This document shows, piece after piece, positions 35,036 to 43,819 of a stretch of 50,407 nucleotides of DNA. This DNA comes from CAYVTD01 sp964454445. GTDB taxonomy: Bacteria > Bacteroidota > Ignavibacteria > Kapaibacteriales > UBA2268. Every line of letters begins with the position of its first letter. Within the stretch, counting starts at the first letter, position 1. Made by a program: the position numbers and the translations under genes. The notes below the pieces were generated by a model. That model was not told the DNA's origin and searched no databases. It worked only from the letters and a program-made list of their open reading frames with translations. The DNA lies in assembly GCA_964454445.1 (NCBI GenBank), contig CAYVTD010000024.1, forward strand, positions 1 to 50,407, in the 5' to 3' direction.

Positions 35036-35267
35036 TTTTCTTCCTCTGTTCTTTGAATTTCTGTGCTTTTTCAAAACGTTTGTTGAAACGATCGACGCGA
35101 CCTGCCGTATCGACAAGCACTTGCTTGCCTGTGAAGAATGGATGCGATTTTGAATCTATTTCAAGCACCATTTTATCTTCTTTATAGCAGGATCTTGTGG
35201 AAAATGTCGAGCCGTCCGTCATTTTGATTTCCACAGGGTGGTAGTACGGATGGATGCCTTTTTTCAT
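35028..35267 (-). CDS. rpmE: Ribosomal protein bL31 (type B, lacking the CxxC zinc motif)
   Basis: 79 residues with 'MKKGIHPYYHPVEIKMTDGS', 'SKSHPFFTGKQVLVDTAGRVDRFNKRF'. The Cys residues that bind zinc in the C+ form are absent apart from a single Cys in 'TRSCYK', so it is the zinc-independent type found as paralogue or sole copy in many bacteria. It overlaps bS18 and follows the unrecognised 57-residue gene by nine bases. Confidence 0.94.
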   Translation of the reverse strand: MKKGIHPYYHPVEIKMTDGSTFSTRSCYKEDKMVLEIDSKSHPFFTGKQVLVDTAGRVDRFNKRFEKAQKFKEQRKKND

Positions 35268-35276
35268 TATATTAAC

Positions 35277-35450
35277 CTATTTTGATACTGAAATGTTCTC
35301 TAATTCGCTTAATTCGGTTACCTTTACAAAACTTTCTATGAAACGGGTCTTGCCGTCGTCGGTGCGATAACTTTTGATTACTTTAACAGAAATCTTGTCA
35401 TCGTGTTTCTTCTTTTTCAGCTTGTCGCCGAATGTCTGTGTTTTTGCCAT
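35277..35450 (-). CDS. Unrecognised small basic protein leading the bL31-bS18 operon
   Basis: 57 residues, from ATG 35448-35450 to TAG 35277-35279. The N-terminus is Lys-rich ('KTQTFGDKLKKKKHDDK') and the rest looks like a beta hairpin ('ISVKVIKSYRTDDGKTRF', 'ESFVKVTELSELENI'). It lies only nine bases before bL31, in the same direction, and starts where the promoter region begins. Its size, charge and position suggest a ribosome-associated protein, but I do not recognise the family. It is below common ORF length cut-offs and easily missed. Confidence 0.7.
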   Translation of the reverse strand: MAKTQTFGDKLKKKKHDDKISVKVIKSYRTDDGKTRFIESFVKVTELSELENISVSK

Positions 35451-35789
35451 AAGTCATTATTTTCTTTGTGAAAAAATATAGATTACAAATATACGAAATC
35501 TTTTCTTTTTTTCAAAATTTTTTCATTTTAATTTCCTTATTTTTATTTGCAAAGTTATAAGTATTGAATGTAATCTGTGGAAGTCAATTGTTGATCAAAA
35601 ATAAAATATTTTAATTATTATTTTAATTATTATTTTACTTATTTTCAGAAAATCTTAGTATTTTTAGATGAAACAATAAATATATCGGAACTTATTCGTA
35701 AATTGCATTTTTTTTTAATTTATATTATTTCATAAATAATTATGTTTTTTTATGAAAACAAGTTTTATTCTATATCTTTTTGGGAAAAA
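35451..35789. promoter_or_regulatory. Divergent AT-rich spacer
   Basis: About 340 bases between the ribosomal operon and the M64 peptidase, transcribed away from each other. Contains a short imperfect 12-base AT repeat (TTTTAATTATTA units at about 35609-35645) and long A/T runs. An ATG at 35742 in frame with the peptidase exists, but the signal peptide favours the start at 35790. No clear promoter box is seen. Confidence 0.4.
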
Positions 35790-37259
35790 ATGAGAAACTT
35801 TTTACTTATACTTTTGTTTGTATTGGCAACACTTATTACTGCTAAATCGGAAGATTTTAACACATATTTCAAAGACAAAACGATGCGTATCGATTATTAT
35901 ATTATTGGCGATGCAAAAACAAACGAAATAATAATCGACCAAATCTATGAATATGGAATATGGGCAGGCAGCCTGAAAAATCTGCTTGATAATTTTGACA
36001 ATGGTACTTTTTATTTAAAGATTTACGACAAGAAATCCAATAAACTCATCTTTTCTAAAGGATTCGACGATTATTTCCGAGAGTATCAAACTACAGGAAA
36101 AGCTATAAAAGGCGAAAAAAAAGTTTTTCACGAATCAGCAATAATCCCATCGCCAAAAAATAGCATTATTTTATCGATTGAAAAAAGAGACAAATTGCTC
36201 AACCTCAAAGAAATTTTCAGGACAAGCATCGAGCCAGACGATATTTCAATCAATCGGGAAGGTTTGCTCGACGAATCAATTCGCATCTACGATTTGCAGA
36301 TCAGTGGCGACTCTCACCAAAAAGTCGATATAGCTATTCTTCTCGAAGGTTATGACGCTTTTGAAGATACTAAAGCAATTAATGACTTGCAAAGAATGGT
36401 CAGCACCTTTTTTAGTCAGGAGCCTTTCAAATCGAGCAAAAACAAATTCAACATCAGAGGTGTTTTCAAACCTTCGCCACAAAGCGGCGCCGATGAACCA
36501 CGAGCAGGAATTTTCAAAAGGACAGCTATCGAAACTACTTTCAATTCACTCGGTTCCGAAAGATATTTATTAACAGAAAATAACCGAGACCTCCGCAACA
36601 TCGCCGCTGCTGTACCTTACGATGCAATTATTATTATGGTAAATTCAAAGCAGTATGGCGGCGGCGGTATTTACAATTTTTACTCCACTTTCACTGCCGA
36701 TAACCAATTTTCTTCATACCTACTCCTCCACGAATTCGGTCATTCCTTTGCTGGGCTTGCCGACGAATATTATACTTCGGCAACTGCTTACGACGATTTT
36801 TACTCAAATAATTCTGAACCAAAAGAGCCCAACATCACTCGCTTGCTCTCCCCGAAAGATTTAAAATGGAAAGAGTTATGTTCAAAAGGTATTGAAATAC
36901 CTACTAAATGGAACAAAAATGAATTTGACCGTGCCGATAGTATTTGGCAAAAAGAAAGAAGTGTTTTAATCGACAAAATCGCCGTTTTAAAAAGAAACGA
37001 CGCCTCTTCCGATGAAGATTTATTTAAAGCTGAACAAGATTATGCACAAAAATCCAAAAATCACGCCGATTTTGTAGATAATATTCTTATAAATAACTTA
37101 TATTACGGTAAAGTTGGCGCTTTCGAGGGAGCTGGATATTTGTCCACGGGCATGTTTAGACCGATGCTCGATTGTATTATGTTCTCCATCGGCAAAAAAG
37201 ATTATTGCAAAGTCTGTGAAAACGCAATTTTGAAGATGATCAACTACTATTCTGAGTAA
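35790..37259 (+). CDS. M64-family (IgA peptidase-like) zinc metallopeptidase, exported
   Basis: About 489 residues. I start at 35790, giving the signal peptide 'RNFLLILLFVLATLITA'. The N-terminal beta-rich region (about 25-170) resembles the M64 N-terminal domain. The catalytic part has 'VDIAILLEGYDAFED', 'YDAIIIMVNSKQYGGGG' and the zinc motif 'LLHEFGHSFAGLADEYY' (HExxH with a downstream acidic ligand). The family cleaves proteins outside the cytoplasm, so it may scavenge peptides. A charged helical insert lies near 'RADSIWQKERSVLIDKIAVL'. ligA follows after three bases, an unusual pairing. Confidence 0.88.
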   Translation: MRNFLLILLFVLATLITAKSEDFNTYFKDKTMRIDYYIIGDAKTNEIIIDQIYEYGIWAGSLKNLLDNFDNGTFYLKIYDKKSNKLIFSKGFDDYFREYQTTGKAIKGEKKVFHESAIIPSPKNSIILSIEKRDKLLNLKEIFRTSIEPDDISINREGLLDESIRIYDLQISGDSHQKVDIAILLEGYDAFEDTKAINDLQRMVSTFFSQEPFKSSKNKFNIRGVFKPSPQSGADEPRAGIFKRTAIETTFNSLGSERYLLTENNRDLRNIAAAVPYDAIIIMVNSKQYGGGGIYNFYSTFTADNQFSSYLLLHEFGHSFAGLADEYYTSATAYDDFYSNNSEPKEPNITRLLSPKDLKWKELCSKGIEIPTKWNKNEFDRADSIWQKERSVLIDKIAVLKRNDASSDEDLFKAEQDYAQKSKNHADFVDNILINNLYYGKVGAFEGAGYLSTGMFRPMLDCIMFSIGKKDYCKVCENAILKMINYYSE

Positions 37260-37262
37260 TTT

Positions 37263-39311
37263 ATGCAGAACGACCCAAATTTATTCGATGATTATTCTTT
37301 TGAAATTGCAAAAAATAGAGTGGAGGAACTAAGAAATTTAATTTCCAAATATAACCGCGAATATTATGTCGAAAACATGCCTTCAATTAGCGACCGAGAA
37401 TATGATTTTTTATTCGACGAGCTAAAATTTATCGAAAGAAAATTCCCTTCCTTGCTTACCGCGACCTCTCCTACCCAGCGCGTCGGCGGAAATCCCCTCA
37501 GCGAATTTACTTCTGTCGAGCATTCCAAGCCAATGTTGTCGCTTTCCAATACTTATTCCAAAGAAGAAGTTTCTGCGTTCAATAACCGCGTCGTAAATTT
37601 ACTCGGAATTACTTCTTTTTTATATACTTGCGAATTAAAATACGATGGCGTCGCTATTAGCTTGCGATACAAAAATGGTATATTAGACGTCGCCGCAACT
37701 CGTGGCGATGGTTTGCGTGGTGACAATATTACCAACAATGCTAAAACCATCAGAAATTTACCACTTGCCGTTGTTCCGCCAACTTTTAATGGCGTTACTT
37801 TAAATAATTTCGAAGTAAGGGGGGAAGTATTTATGTCCGAGAAGGAATTCTTAAGGATAAATTCTGAAAAAGAGGAAGCCGGCGAGAAGTTATACGCAAA
37901 TCCTCGTAATTTAACTGCAGGAACTCTCAAATTATTAGACCCCAAGCAAGTTTCAAAGCGAAAACTCGAACTTGTTTGCTACTATTTCGATACAAATGAA
38001 ACAGTATTGAGCTCACATTATGATAATATATCTATTTTAAAATCAATGGGTTTTCCAACAGGACAGGTTACAAGGTGTTCTGAAGATGGAATTTTTGATT
38101 TTATCGAGGAATGGAGACAAAAAAGACAAGATTTGAGCTTTCAAATAGATGGTATTGTCATTAAAGTCGACTCCATTAGATTACAAAACATGCTCGGCAC
38201 AGTAGCTCGCTCGCCCAGATGGGCTATTGCCTATAAATATGAAGCAGAAAAAGCGGTAACCCGTCTAAATGACATAGTTTTACAGGTCGGAAGAGTAGGA
38301 ACTGTTACTCCTGTCGCGGTTCTCGAGCCTGTTTTACTTGCCGGCTCGACTATTAGCCGTGCCACTTTACATAATGCCGATTACATCGCTAATCTTGACA
38401 TCAGAATTGGTGATTTAGTCGTTGTTGAGAAAGGTGGAGACGTTATTCCGAAGGTTTCAGGCTTTATCGAGGAATCCCGAGACTCAAATTCCACGCCTTT
38501 TATATTCCCCGCTATATGTCCTTGCGACCACAAATCGACTTTATATCGCCACGAGGGAGAATCTGCCTATTATTGTGATGATCCTGACTGCCCCTGGCAA
38601 TTACGCAAGCGTCTCGAGCATTTTTCCAGCAGAAACGCCATGAATATTGAAGGTTTCGGCGAGAAAGTTGTCGAACAATTTGTAGAATTAGATTTAGTTA
38701 AAAGTATTTCAGATATTTACGAGTTATCTTCAAAGTTCGACGATATAATCAAATTAGAGAGATGGGGAGTTAAAAGTGCAGAAAATTTAATTAAAGCCAT
38801 AGATAATAGCAAATCAAGACCTTTCGCAAATGTTTTATATGCTCTTGGCATAAGATTTATCGGAGAAAATGCCTCTAAATTGCTTGCCACGCATTTTAAA
38901 TCAATAGATAAGCTCGCTTCTGCCTCATTCGAGGAACTTACTGCAATAAATGATATCGGTTCAAAGATGGCAGATTCTATTTTATTATACTTTTCTGATG
39001 ATAATAACTTAAGAATAATCAATAAATTAAAAGATGCTGGTTTAATATTTGAAGATACTAATATTTCTAAAGATAATACCACAGCTACATTAAAAGGAAT
39101 GACTTTTGTATTAACTGGCGAGCTTAAATCAATGACTCGCAATGAAGCAAAATTGAAAATTGAATCATTATCAGGCAAGGTTTCCAGCTCAGTTAGCAAG
39201 AAAACGAGTTATGTTGTAGCAGGTATTGCTCCAGGATCTAAACTTTCCCAAGCAATTAAATTAGGTATTAAAGTAATAAATGAAGATGATTTCTTAAAAT
39301 TGCTTGCATAA
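37263..39311 (+). CDS. ligA: NAD-dependent DNA ligase
   Basis: 682 residues, full length. Order of domains: Ia, adenylation domain with the active Lys in 'CELKYDGVAISLR' and 'RGDGLRGDNIT', OB fold, zinc finger, helix-hairpin-helix region and BRCT ('LKGMTFVLTGELKSMTRNEA'). It seals nicks with NAD during replication and repair. The first half of the zinc finger reads Cys-Pro-Cys ('AICPCDHKS') where relatives have CxxC; the second pair is C-x4-C as usual. The start lies three bases after the peptidase stop with no clear ribosome binding site. Confidence 0.96.
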   Translation: MQNDPNLFDDYSFEIAKNRVEELRNLISKYNREYYVENMPSISDREYDFLFDELKFIERKFPSLLTATSPTQRVGGNPLSEFTSVEHSKPMLSLSNTYSKEEVSAFNNRVVNLLGITSFLYTCELKYDGVAISLRYKNGILDVAATRGDGLRGDNITNNAKTIRNLPLAVVPPTFNGVTLNNFEVRGEVFMSEKEFLRINSEKEEAGEKLYANPRNLTAGTLKLLDPKQVSKRKLELVCYYFDTNETVLSSHYDNISILKSMGFPTGQVTRCSEDGIFDFIEEWRQKRQDLSFQIDGIVIKVDSIRLQNMLGTVARSPRWAIAYKYEAEKAVTRLNDIVLQVGRVGTVTPVAVLEPVLLAGSTISRATLHNADYIANLDIRIGDLVVVEKGGDVIPKVSGFIEESRDSNSTPFIFPAICPCDHKSTLYRHEGESAYYCDDPDCPWQLRKRLEHFSSRNAMNIEGFGEKVVEQFVELDLVKSISDIYELSSKFDDIIKLERWGVKSAENLIKAIDNSKSRPFANVLYALGIRFIGENASKLLATHFKSIDKLASASFEELTAINDIGSKMADSILLYFSDDNNLRIINKLKDAGLIFEDTNISKDNTTATLKGMTFVLTGELKSMTRNEAKLKIESLSGKVSSSVSKKTSYVVAGIAPGSKLSQAIKLGIKVINEDDFLKLLA

Positions 39312-40175
39312 ACAATTTCATAATCCCCCCTATTTACTTCCATTATAATATTTACTTTTTATTAATTATATTTCTAATATAAATAATTAATAAATTGAGT
39401 ATCATATCTATCAATTTCTATTTTATAATATTTTTATAAAATATTTAAATATATAAATTATATATATTAATTAAAATATTTCTTCTCATTATATTATTAA
39501 TAAATAAATAAAACGATATTTTATATTTTTTAACATAGTTTTTCATTATCATATCTAAATTATTTTATATTATATTTATATTTTTATATATCAATATTAG
39601 GATTTATTATATCTAATTGAAAATTATACATTTCCTAATTAAATTAATCAATTATTAATATAATATATTCTATTTAATATAAAGGAAATAGATATTTATA
39701 GCTAAGAAATTGTCTATCATAATGAGGAAATAGTTCTACATAATGAAGAAATTGTTCTACATAATGAAGAAATTGTTCTACATAATGAAGAAAATGTTCT
39801 ACATAATGAGGAAAATGTTCTACATAATGAGGAAAATGCTCTACATAATGAGGAAAATGTTCTACATAATGAAGAAAATCATTATCATAATCAGGAAAAT
39901 GAACTACATAGCAAGATATTAGAATATCATAAATATTTAAATATATATTCTTATAAATAAATTATTCATAAGAATATATTTATTATAAATTATAATTAGA
40001 TAATTTATTTATATTAACTATTTTATTATTATCATAAATAAAAAATTATTAATCATAATAAAGAATATTTAAATATAAGCATTATGATAAATAATAAAAT
40101 TATTATGATAAACAATTTTATAGTTACTTTAATATAAATACTTCTTCAGTTAAACTATTATTTATTTATGAACAT
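39312..40175. other. Very AT-rich non-coding spacer
   Basis: About 860 bases, almost wholly A and T outside the 21-bp repeat array at 39733-39900. It has many short TTATAA/TATAAT-like runs and inverted AT stretches. No convincing gene, no DnaA-box cluster and no tRNA. It separates plus-strand ligA from the minus-strand porin operon, i.e. between convergent units, so no promoter is needed here. Confidence 0.7.
39733..39900. repeat. 21-bp tandem repeat array
   Basis: Seven nearly identical units of G(T/C)TCTACATAATGARGAAAWT run from 39733 to 39879, with one degenerate unit before (39712-39732) and at least one after (39880-39900). The period is a multiple of three, so all plus frames repeat: one reads HNEEIVL heptads but has no start codon, and another gives a 59-residue ATG ORF (39743-39922) of MKKLFYI-type heptads. 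Variants AATT and AAAT, and GAA and GAG, are spatially clustered, as expected when units duplicate. It may be a minisatellite. Confidence 0.93.
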
Positions 40176-40206
40176 AAAAAAAGCAGATATTATTTCTAAT
40201 ATCTGC
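40176..40206 (-). terminator. Rho-independent terminator of the lipoprotein-porin operon
   Basis: On the minus strand GCAGATATTA pairs perfectly with TAATATCTGC over a four-base GAAA loop, followed by seven T. It lies about 80 bases after the stop of the FadL-like gene. Confidence 0.88.
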
Positions 40207-40282
40207 CTTATGATAGTTATAAAAACTATTATAAAATCAATTCATTTAATTATTAATTCATAATATCATCCATAAATATCAA

Positions 40283-41719
40283 TTAATACCTGTATGTTAG
40301 ACCTGCGGCAATGCTTAATGGACTTTTGTTCAAAATATAAGTCGTTCCGCCATAATTATTACGCAATTCGGAAACATCTGACCAATGAAAAAGCCCATCT
40401 AAACGAATATTATCTGCTAAATAAATTCCTCCCCCCACTGATAAAAAGTAAGTGGCAGCGCCAGCTATATCTTTGGTATATGGAGAAGTTACCGAACCGA
40501 AACTTGCCCGTGCCGCGATCGGTGTTAAAGGAATGTCGTACTCGACACCAACGCCCCATTTCACTGTTCCGACGAGATTTCTTACGATATCTTTATTGAG
40601 GGCTTCGACATCATCAAGGGCGTTGCTAAATTCCATCTGAGTAACGTCGGTATATTCGACGCCGCCTGAGAAAGTAATTCCCGCGGCAAAGATTGAAAAC
40701 CCCGCGGAATACACAAAAGGCGTCGTAAGGTTGTATGAATTGCTCCCGTTGTCTTTAAATTCAGGATCGACCGTGCCACCATTATCAAAAATCGCGTTAG
40801 CAGTCCTCTTGAAGTCTTCTTCGACCTCAAAATACGTGGGAAACTTGACGGAAACGCCTAATCTTAAGAAATTTTCTATTCTTCCCATAACGCCGATCGA
40901 GCCAGTAACACCGACGACGCGTTGTGTAAGCTCTTCGGTCATGTCAAATTTATAAAAATCGTAAACTAATTGTTCGTCGTCGAATTGTACAACACGGTCG
41001 GCGTTGTAGACATTGTCCAAATCCATTTCGGAGAAGTCGCGGGTATATTTATATTCGCCCCATTTCCCTTGAATAGTAAAGCCGGCACTGACATAATCCG
41101 ACAATTCGAAGGCAGCACCTCCGACAATGTTGTGCAAACCACCCTTTTCCTGCAAAAAAGCACTCTGGTAGAGGCTGTCTTTTAGCTCGGTGTACATAAC
41201 ACCATTCATTTTGCTGGCAAGATAAAGATGGGATGCCATATTTTTATTAATGTCGTTGGGTCCGTCCTTGGTTTGGTAGTCAATCATAGAATTGGCCGGG
41301 TTAAAAGCACCGTATTCGGCGCTATTATCGAAATTGTTGTCGAGAAAATATGCAATACCCAAGCTTGCATTACCCTGCCTCGTATCAAAAGGTACGACAA
41401 CGCCTACATTACTGATGTAGGCGTTGTTGGAATTAAATAAAGTCTCTTTTGAAAGATACTCGGCGTTGGTTGAATTACGCGTGAAGCCTAATCCGAAGGA
41501 CAATTCGCTTCTGCCAATAAGGGCGAGTCCAGCAGGATTGAACAAAAGGGCGGAAATATCGTCGGAAACCCCGTAAAAAGCGGTATTTAATCCGCCAGAT
41601 CTTGCAGTAACGAAGGCATTTGATTGCGAATATCGCAATGCGTCTTCAATGAACTGTGCATTGCTCGAAAAAACTCCCGCAAAGAAGAGCAAACCTATTA
41701 TTATAATTGATTTTTTCAT
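40283..41719 (-). CDS. OmpP1/FadL-like outer-membrane protein
   Basis: 478 residues. Signal peptide 'KKSIIIIGLLFFAGVFSSNAQ'. The mature start 'EDALRYSQSNAFVTARSGGL' and 'FYGVSDDISALLFNPAGLALIGRSELSFGLGF' is typical of OmpP1/FadL/PorV-like barrels of Bacteroidota and Ignavibacteria. The rest is alternating beta strands ending 'SPLSIAAGLTYRY', a barrel-closing C-terminus. The substrate is unknown; relatives pass hydrophobic compounds or assist type IX secretion. GAGGTAATC precedes the ATG. Only two bases separate it from the upstream lipoprotein gene, so they form one operon. Confidence 0.85.
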   Translation of the reverse strand: MKKSIIIIGLLFFAGVFSSNAQFIEDALRYSQSNAFVTARSGGLNTAFYGVSDDISALLFNPAGLALIGRSELSFGLGFTRNSTNAEYLSKETLFNSNNAYISNVGVVVPFDTRQGNASLGIAYFLDNNFDNSAEYGAFNPANSMIDYQTKDGPNDINKNMASHLYLASKMNGVMYTELKDSLYQSAFLQEKGGLHNIVGGAAFELSDYVSAGFTIQGKWGEYKYTRDFSEMDLDNVYNADRVVQFDDEQLVYDFYKFDMTEELTQRVVGVTGSIGVMGRIENFLRLGVSVKFPTYFEVEEDFKRTANAIFDNGGTVDPEFKDNGSNSYNLTTPFVYSAGFSIFAAGITFSGGVEYTDVTQMEFSNALDDVEALNKDIVRNLVGTVKWGVGVEYDIPLTPIAARASFGSVTSPYTKDIAGAATYFLSVGGGIYLADNIRLDGLFHWSDVSELRNNYGGTTYILNKSPLSIAAGLTYRY

Positions 41720-41721
41720 GA

Positions 41722-42957
41722 TTACCTCGTGCGCGATGAACTTCTTGAACTTGATGAACTTGAACTACCCGAGCTACCAGAACTACGCGATGGGCTGGAA
41801 CTGCCCGAAGACGAGCCAGAGCTTCTCGAAGAGCCGGAACTCGAAGGCGAAACGCTGCTCCCGGAAGACTTTGACGAGCCGGAACTCGAAGGTTGCACCG
41901 AACTTCCGCTACTCGATGAACTCGGGGCATAAGAACGTTGGCTTTCGTAACTCGATCCAGCAGGCGTGGAAGAATTTTCGGGAGTGTTTTGAATATTTTT
42001 TGTTGAGCGTGAAGAAGAACGCTCCTGTTTAGTAGCATTGTTGTCGTAAATAGTGTTTAATTCAGGTCTTGAACGAATAGATTGTGGTGTAGTATAATTT
42101 TCAGAACTGATAGTGCTTACACCTTTAATTGGATTTTCTGTTGATGTAGAGTTTGTTCTGATAGAGGTTCTACTTGGTGAAGTGTTCGAAGTGCTATTGC
42201 TTCTATCTGGAGAAATAGCCTGAATAGAGCCATCTCTGCTCGAACTTCCTCTGAAATCGGTGCGTGAAGATGTCCTGTTTCCAGACCCTGAGCTAACCAA
42301 ACTAGTGCCTGTTCTATCGTTTATATTTCCTCTTGATGGTCCCCAGGTTCTAACTTCGTTTGTTCTAACTGACCTTCCGTAATGCCTCGAATAGATTGGT
42401 TGATTCCACCAAGAATAATATGTTGGGTAAACATAGCGGCTCCAACTATAACCGTAATAAGGATGATATGTGTACCAGGGATTATACCAATCGTAGGCAT
42501 AATAGCCACCATAATACCCACCCCAGTAAGTTCCATAATAAGCACCGTAATAGCCACTGCCGATAAAGATATTGATACCTCTTCTTGGATAAGAGACCCA
42601 ACCATAGTATCTGTCCCACCAAGGCACAATAACAGGCACATACATTGGGCTAATATCATTATAATAGACCTGAATGTCGGGATTGTAAGCCGATCTTGAG
42701 CTTGCCACTCCTCCTGAATAATCGTCAGCGAGAGGGTTCTTCCATTCCTTTTCAGCGTTTTCTGCAGTTCTGACGTTATTTTGTCCGGAAATATCGCCAT
42801 TTTGATCTTGAGCAGAGCTGTTATTGGAATAGAACTTGTCAGCTGGCGGCTTGTTGTAGCCGAAGTAATCGCCATGGCTGCTTTGAGTTGAGGAGCAACT
42901 CGTAATCATCAGTATAAAGATAACTGATGCGGCTATTGAAATTATGAACTTTTTCAT
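41722..42957 (-). CDS. Lipoprotein with Tyr/Trp/Gly-rich core and Ser-rich tail
   Basis: 411 residues of unknown function. The N-terminus 'KKFIISIAASVIFILMITSC' is a lipoprotein signal with Cys21-22. Residues about 110-205 are extremely rich in Tyr, Trp and Gly ('GSGYYGAYYGTYWGGYYGGY'). The last about 70 residues are Ser/Gly repeats of SGSS/SSSGSS type ending in 'SSSRTR'. Compositions of this kind occur in surface or adhesive proteins. AAAGGAG lies before the ATG. It is co-transcribed with the FadL-like gene, so it probably sits in the outer membrane. The repeats make the opposite strand falsely open. Confidence 0.8.
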   Translation of the reverse strand: MKKFIISIAASVIFILMITSCSSTQSSHGDYFGYNKPPADKFYSNNSSAQDQNGDISGQNNVRTAENAEKEWKNPLADDYSGGVASSRSAYNPDIQVYYNDISPMYVPVIVPWWDRYYGWVSYPRRGINIFIGSGYYGAYYGTYWGGYYGGYYAYDWYNPWYTYHPYYGYSWSRYVYPTYYSWWNQPIYSRHYGRSVRTNEVRTWGPSRGNINDRTGTSLVSSGSGNRTSSRTDFRGSSSRDGSIQAISPDRSNSTSNTSPSRTSIRTNSTSTENPIKGVSTISSENYTTPQSIRSRPELNTIYDNNATKQERSSSRSTKNIQNTPENSSTPAGSSYESQRSYAPSSSSSGSSVQPSSSGSSKSSGSSVSPSSSGSSRSSGSSSGSSSPSRSSGSSGSSSSSSSRSSSRTR

Positions 42958-43140
42958 TTTAAACTCCTTTAATAATGGTGGTTAATTCTCTTTTTATTTA
43001 ATCTTGTTTCAGTTTTAATAATTTTAACACTATTTTATAATAACGAAACAATTACATATAAGTTTTGTTTATGAAAAATAAATGTAGTTTGAAAAAAATC
43101 ATTTTTTTGTTTAAAAATTATTCCTTAATTTTGTTTTCCT

Positions 43141-43225
43141 GCTCGGATGGCGGAATTGGTAGACGCACAGGACTTAAAATCCTGTGGGCGTTATGCCCGT
43201 GTGGGTTCGAGTCCCACTCCGAGTA
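43141..43225 (+). tRNA. tRNA-Leu (UAA)
   Basis: Acceptor GCTCGGA/TCCGAGT (first pair G-T), D arm with GGTAGAC, anticodon stem around CTTAAAA giving TAA, a class II variable arm (GGGCG/CGTT..GCCC region) and a T arm with TTCGAGT. CCA is not encoded. Confidence 0.95.
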
Positions 43226-43366
43226 CTTTTGCTATCCTTAACTTAAGTTTTCAAAGAACCTTTTCTATATAATACGTAATTTTTCCAATAAGGTTTATTT
43301 CTTTATCTATTACTCTAATTATTATTTTACAATAAATTTTTTTCTTTTCAAAATATCAAATTTTTT

Positions 43367-43615
43367 TTATTTTTCGTTAATTTCTTTCATTTTAAAAACT
43401 AGTGTCATCTTGTGTTTATACTTTTGCAAGCTTTTGTCTGTTAATCTGTTTGAAATCTCATTAATAAAACCTTCGACAAAGTTGTCGATTTCGCGATTAA
43501 ATAAGGGTAGTACATTAAAGTAATAATTACTTTTTGTATAGCTTCTCGCAAGCATTTCTTCATTGGAATCGATAGTTTTCCAGAAATCAAATCCTATGTT
43601 CTTAAGTTTGTTCAT
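43367..43615 (-). CDS. Hypothetical small protein
   Basis: 82 residues from the ATG at 43615, which has GGAG eight bases upstream; an earlier start at 43639 is possible. Mostly helical, with several aromatic residues ('NIGFDFWKTID', 'NYYFNVLPLFNREIDNF'), no Cys and no membrane segment. I do not recognise it. It stands alone downstream of tRNA-Leu on the other strand. The good ribosome binding site and non-shadow position favour a real gene. Confidence 0.5.
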   Translation of the reverse strand: MNKLKNIGFDFWKTIDSNEEMLARSYTKSNYYFNVLPLFNREIDNFVEGFINEISNRLTDKSLQKYKHKMTLVFKMKEINEK

Positions 43616-43753
43616 AGCGTTTCTCCAGATGTGCAACAAGCTCCTTTACTAATATAACACATTAAACTTCATAATGTTACATCGACACATATACCTATAT
43701 TTACTACTCTAATTTTTTACAGTTATCCTATATATAATTAGAATTTCAATTAC

Positions 43754-43790
43754 AAAAAAAGCCGCTGGAACAAATCAAGTTCCAACGGCT
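43754..43790 (-). terminator. Rho-independent terminator after the PorV/PorQ-like gene
   Basis: On the minus strand AGCCGTTGGAAC pairs with GTTCCAGCGGCT (12 bp with one G-U pair) around TTGATTT, followed by seven T. It is 30 bases beyond the stop of the PorV/PorQ-like gene. Confidence 0.92.
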
Positions 43791-43819
43791 GATAATAAAA
43801 ATGGGAAATTAAAATAATA

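Noticed and set aside
39733..39900. CRISPR array
   Set aside because: Units are contiguous 21-mers without spacers, and no cas genes are in the window.
41646..42038. 130-residue minus-strand ORF, and plus-strand ORFs at 41649-42032 and 41729-41932
   Set aside because: These are other-frame readings of the Ser-repeat codons at the end of the lipoprotein gene.
42321..42875. 184-residue minus-strand ORF
   Set aside because: It is a shifted frame of the Tyr/Gly-rich lipoprotein gene; the true frame has a lipoprotein signal, ribosome binding site and 411 codons.
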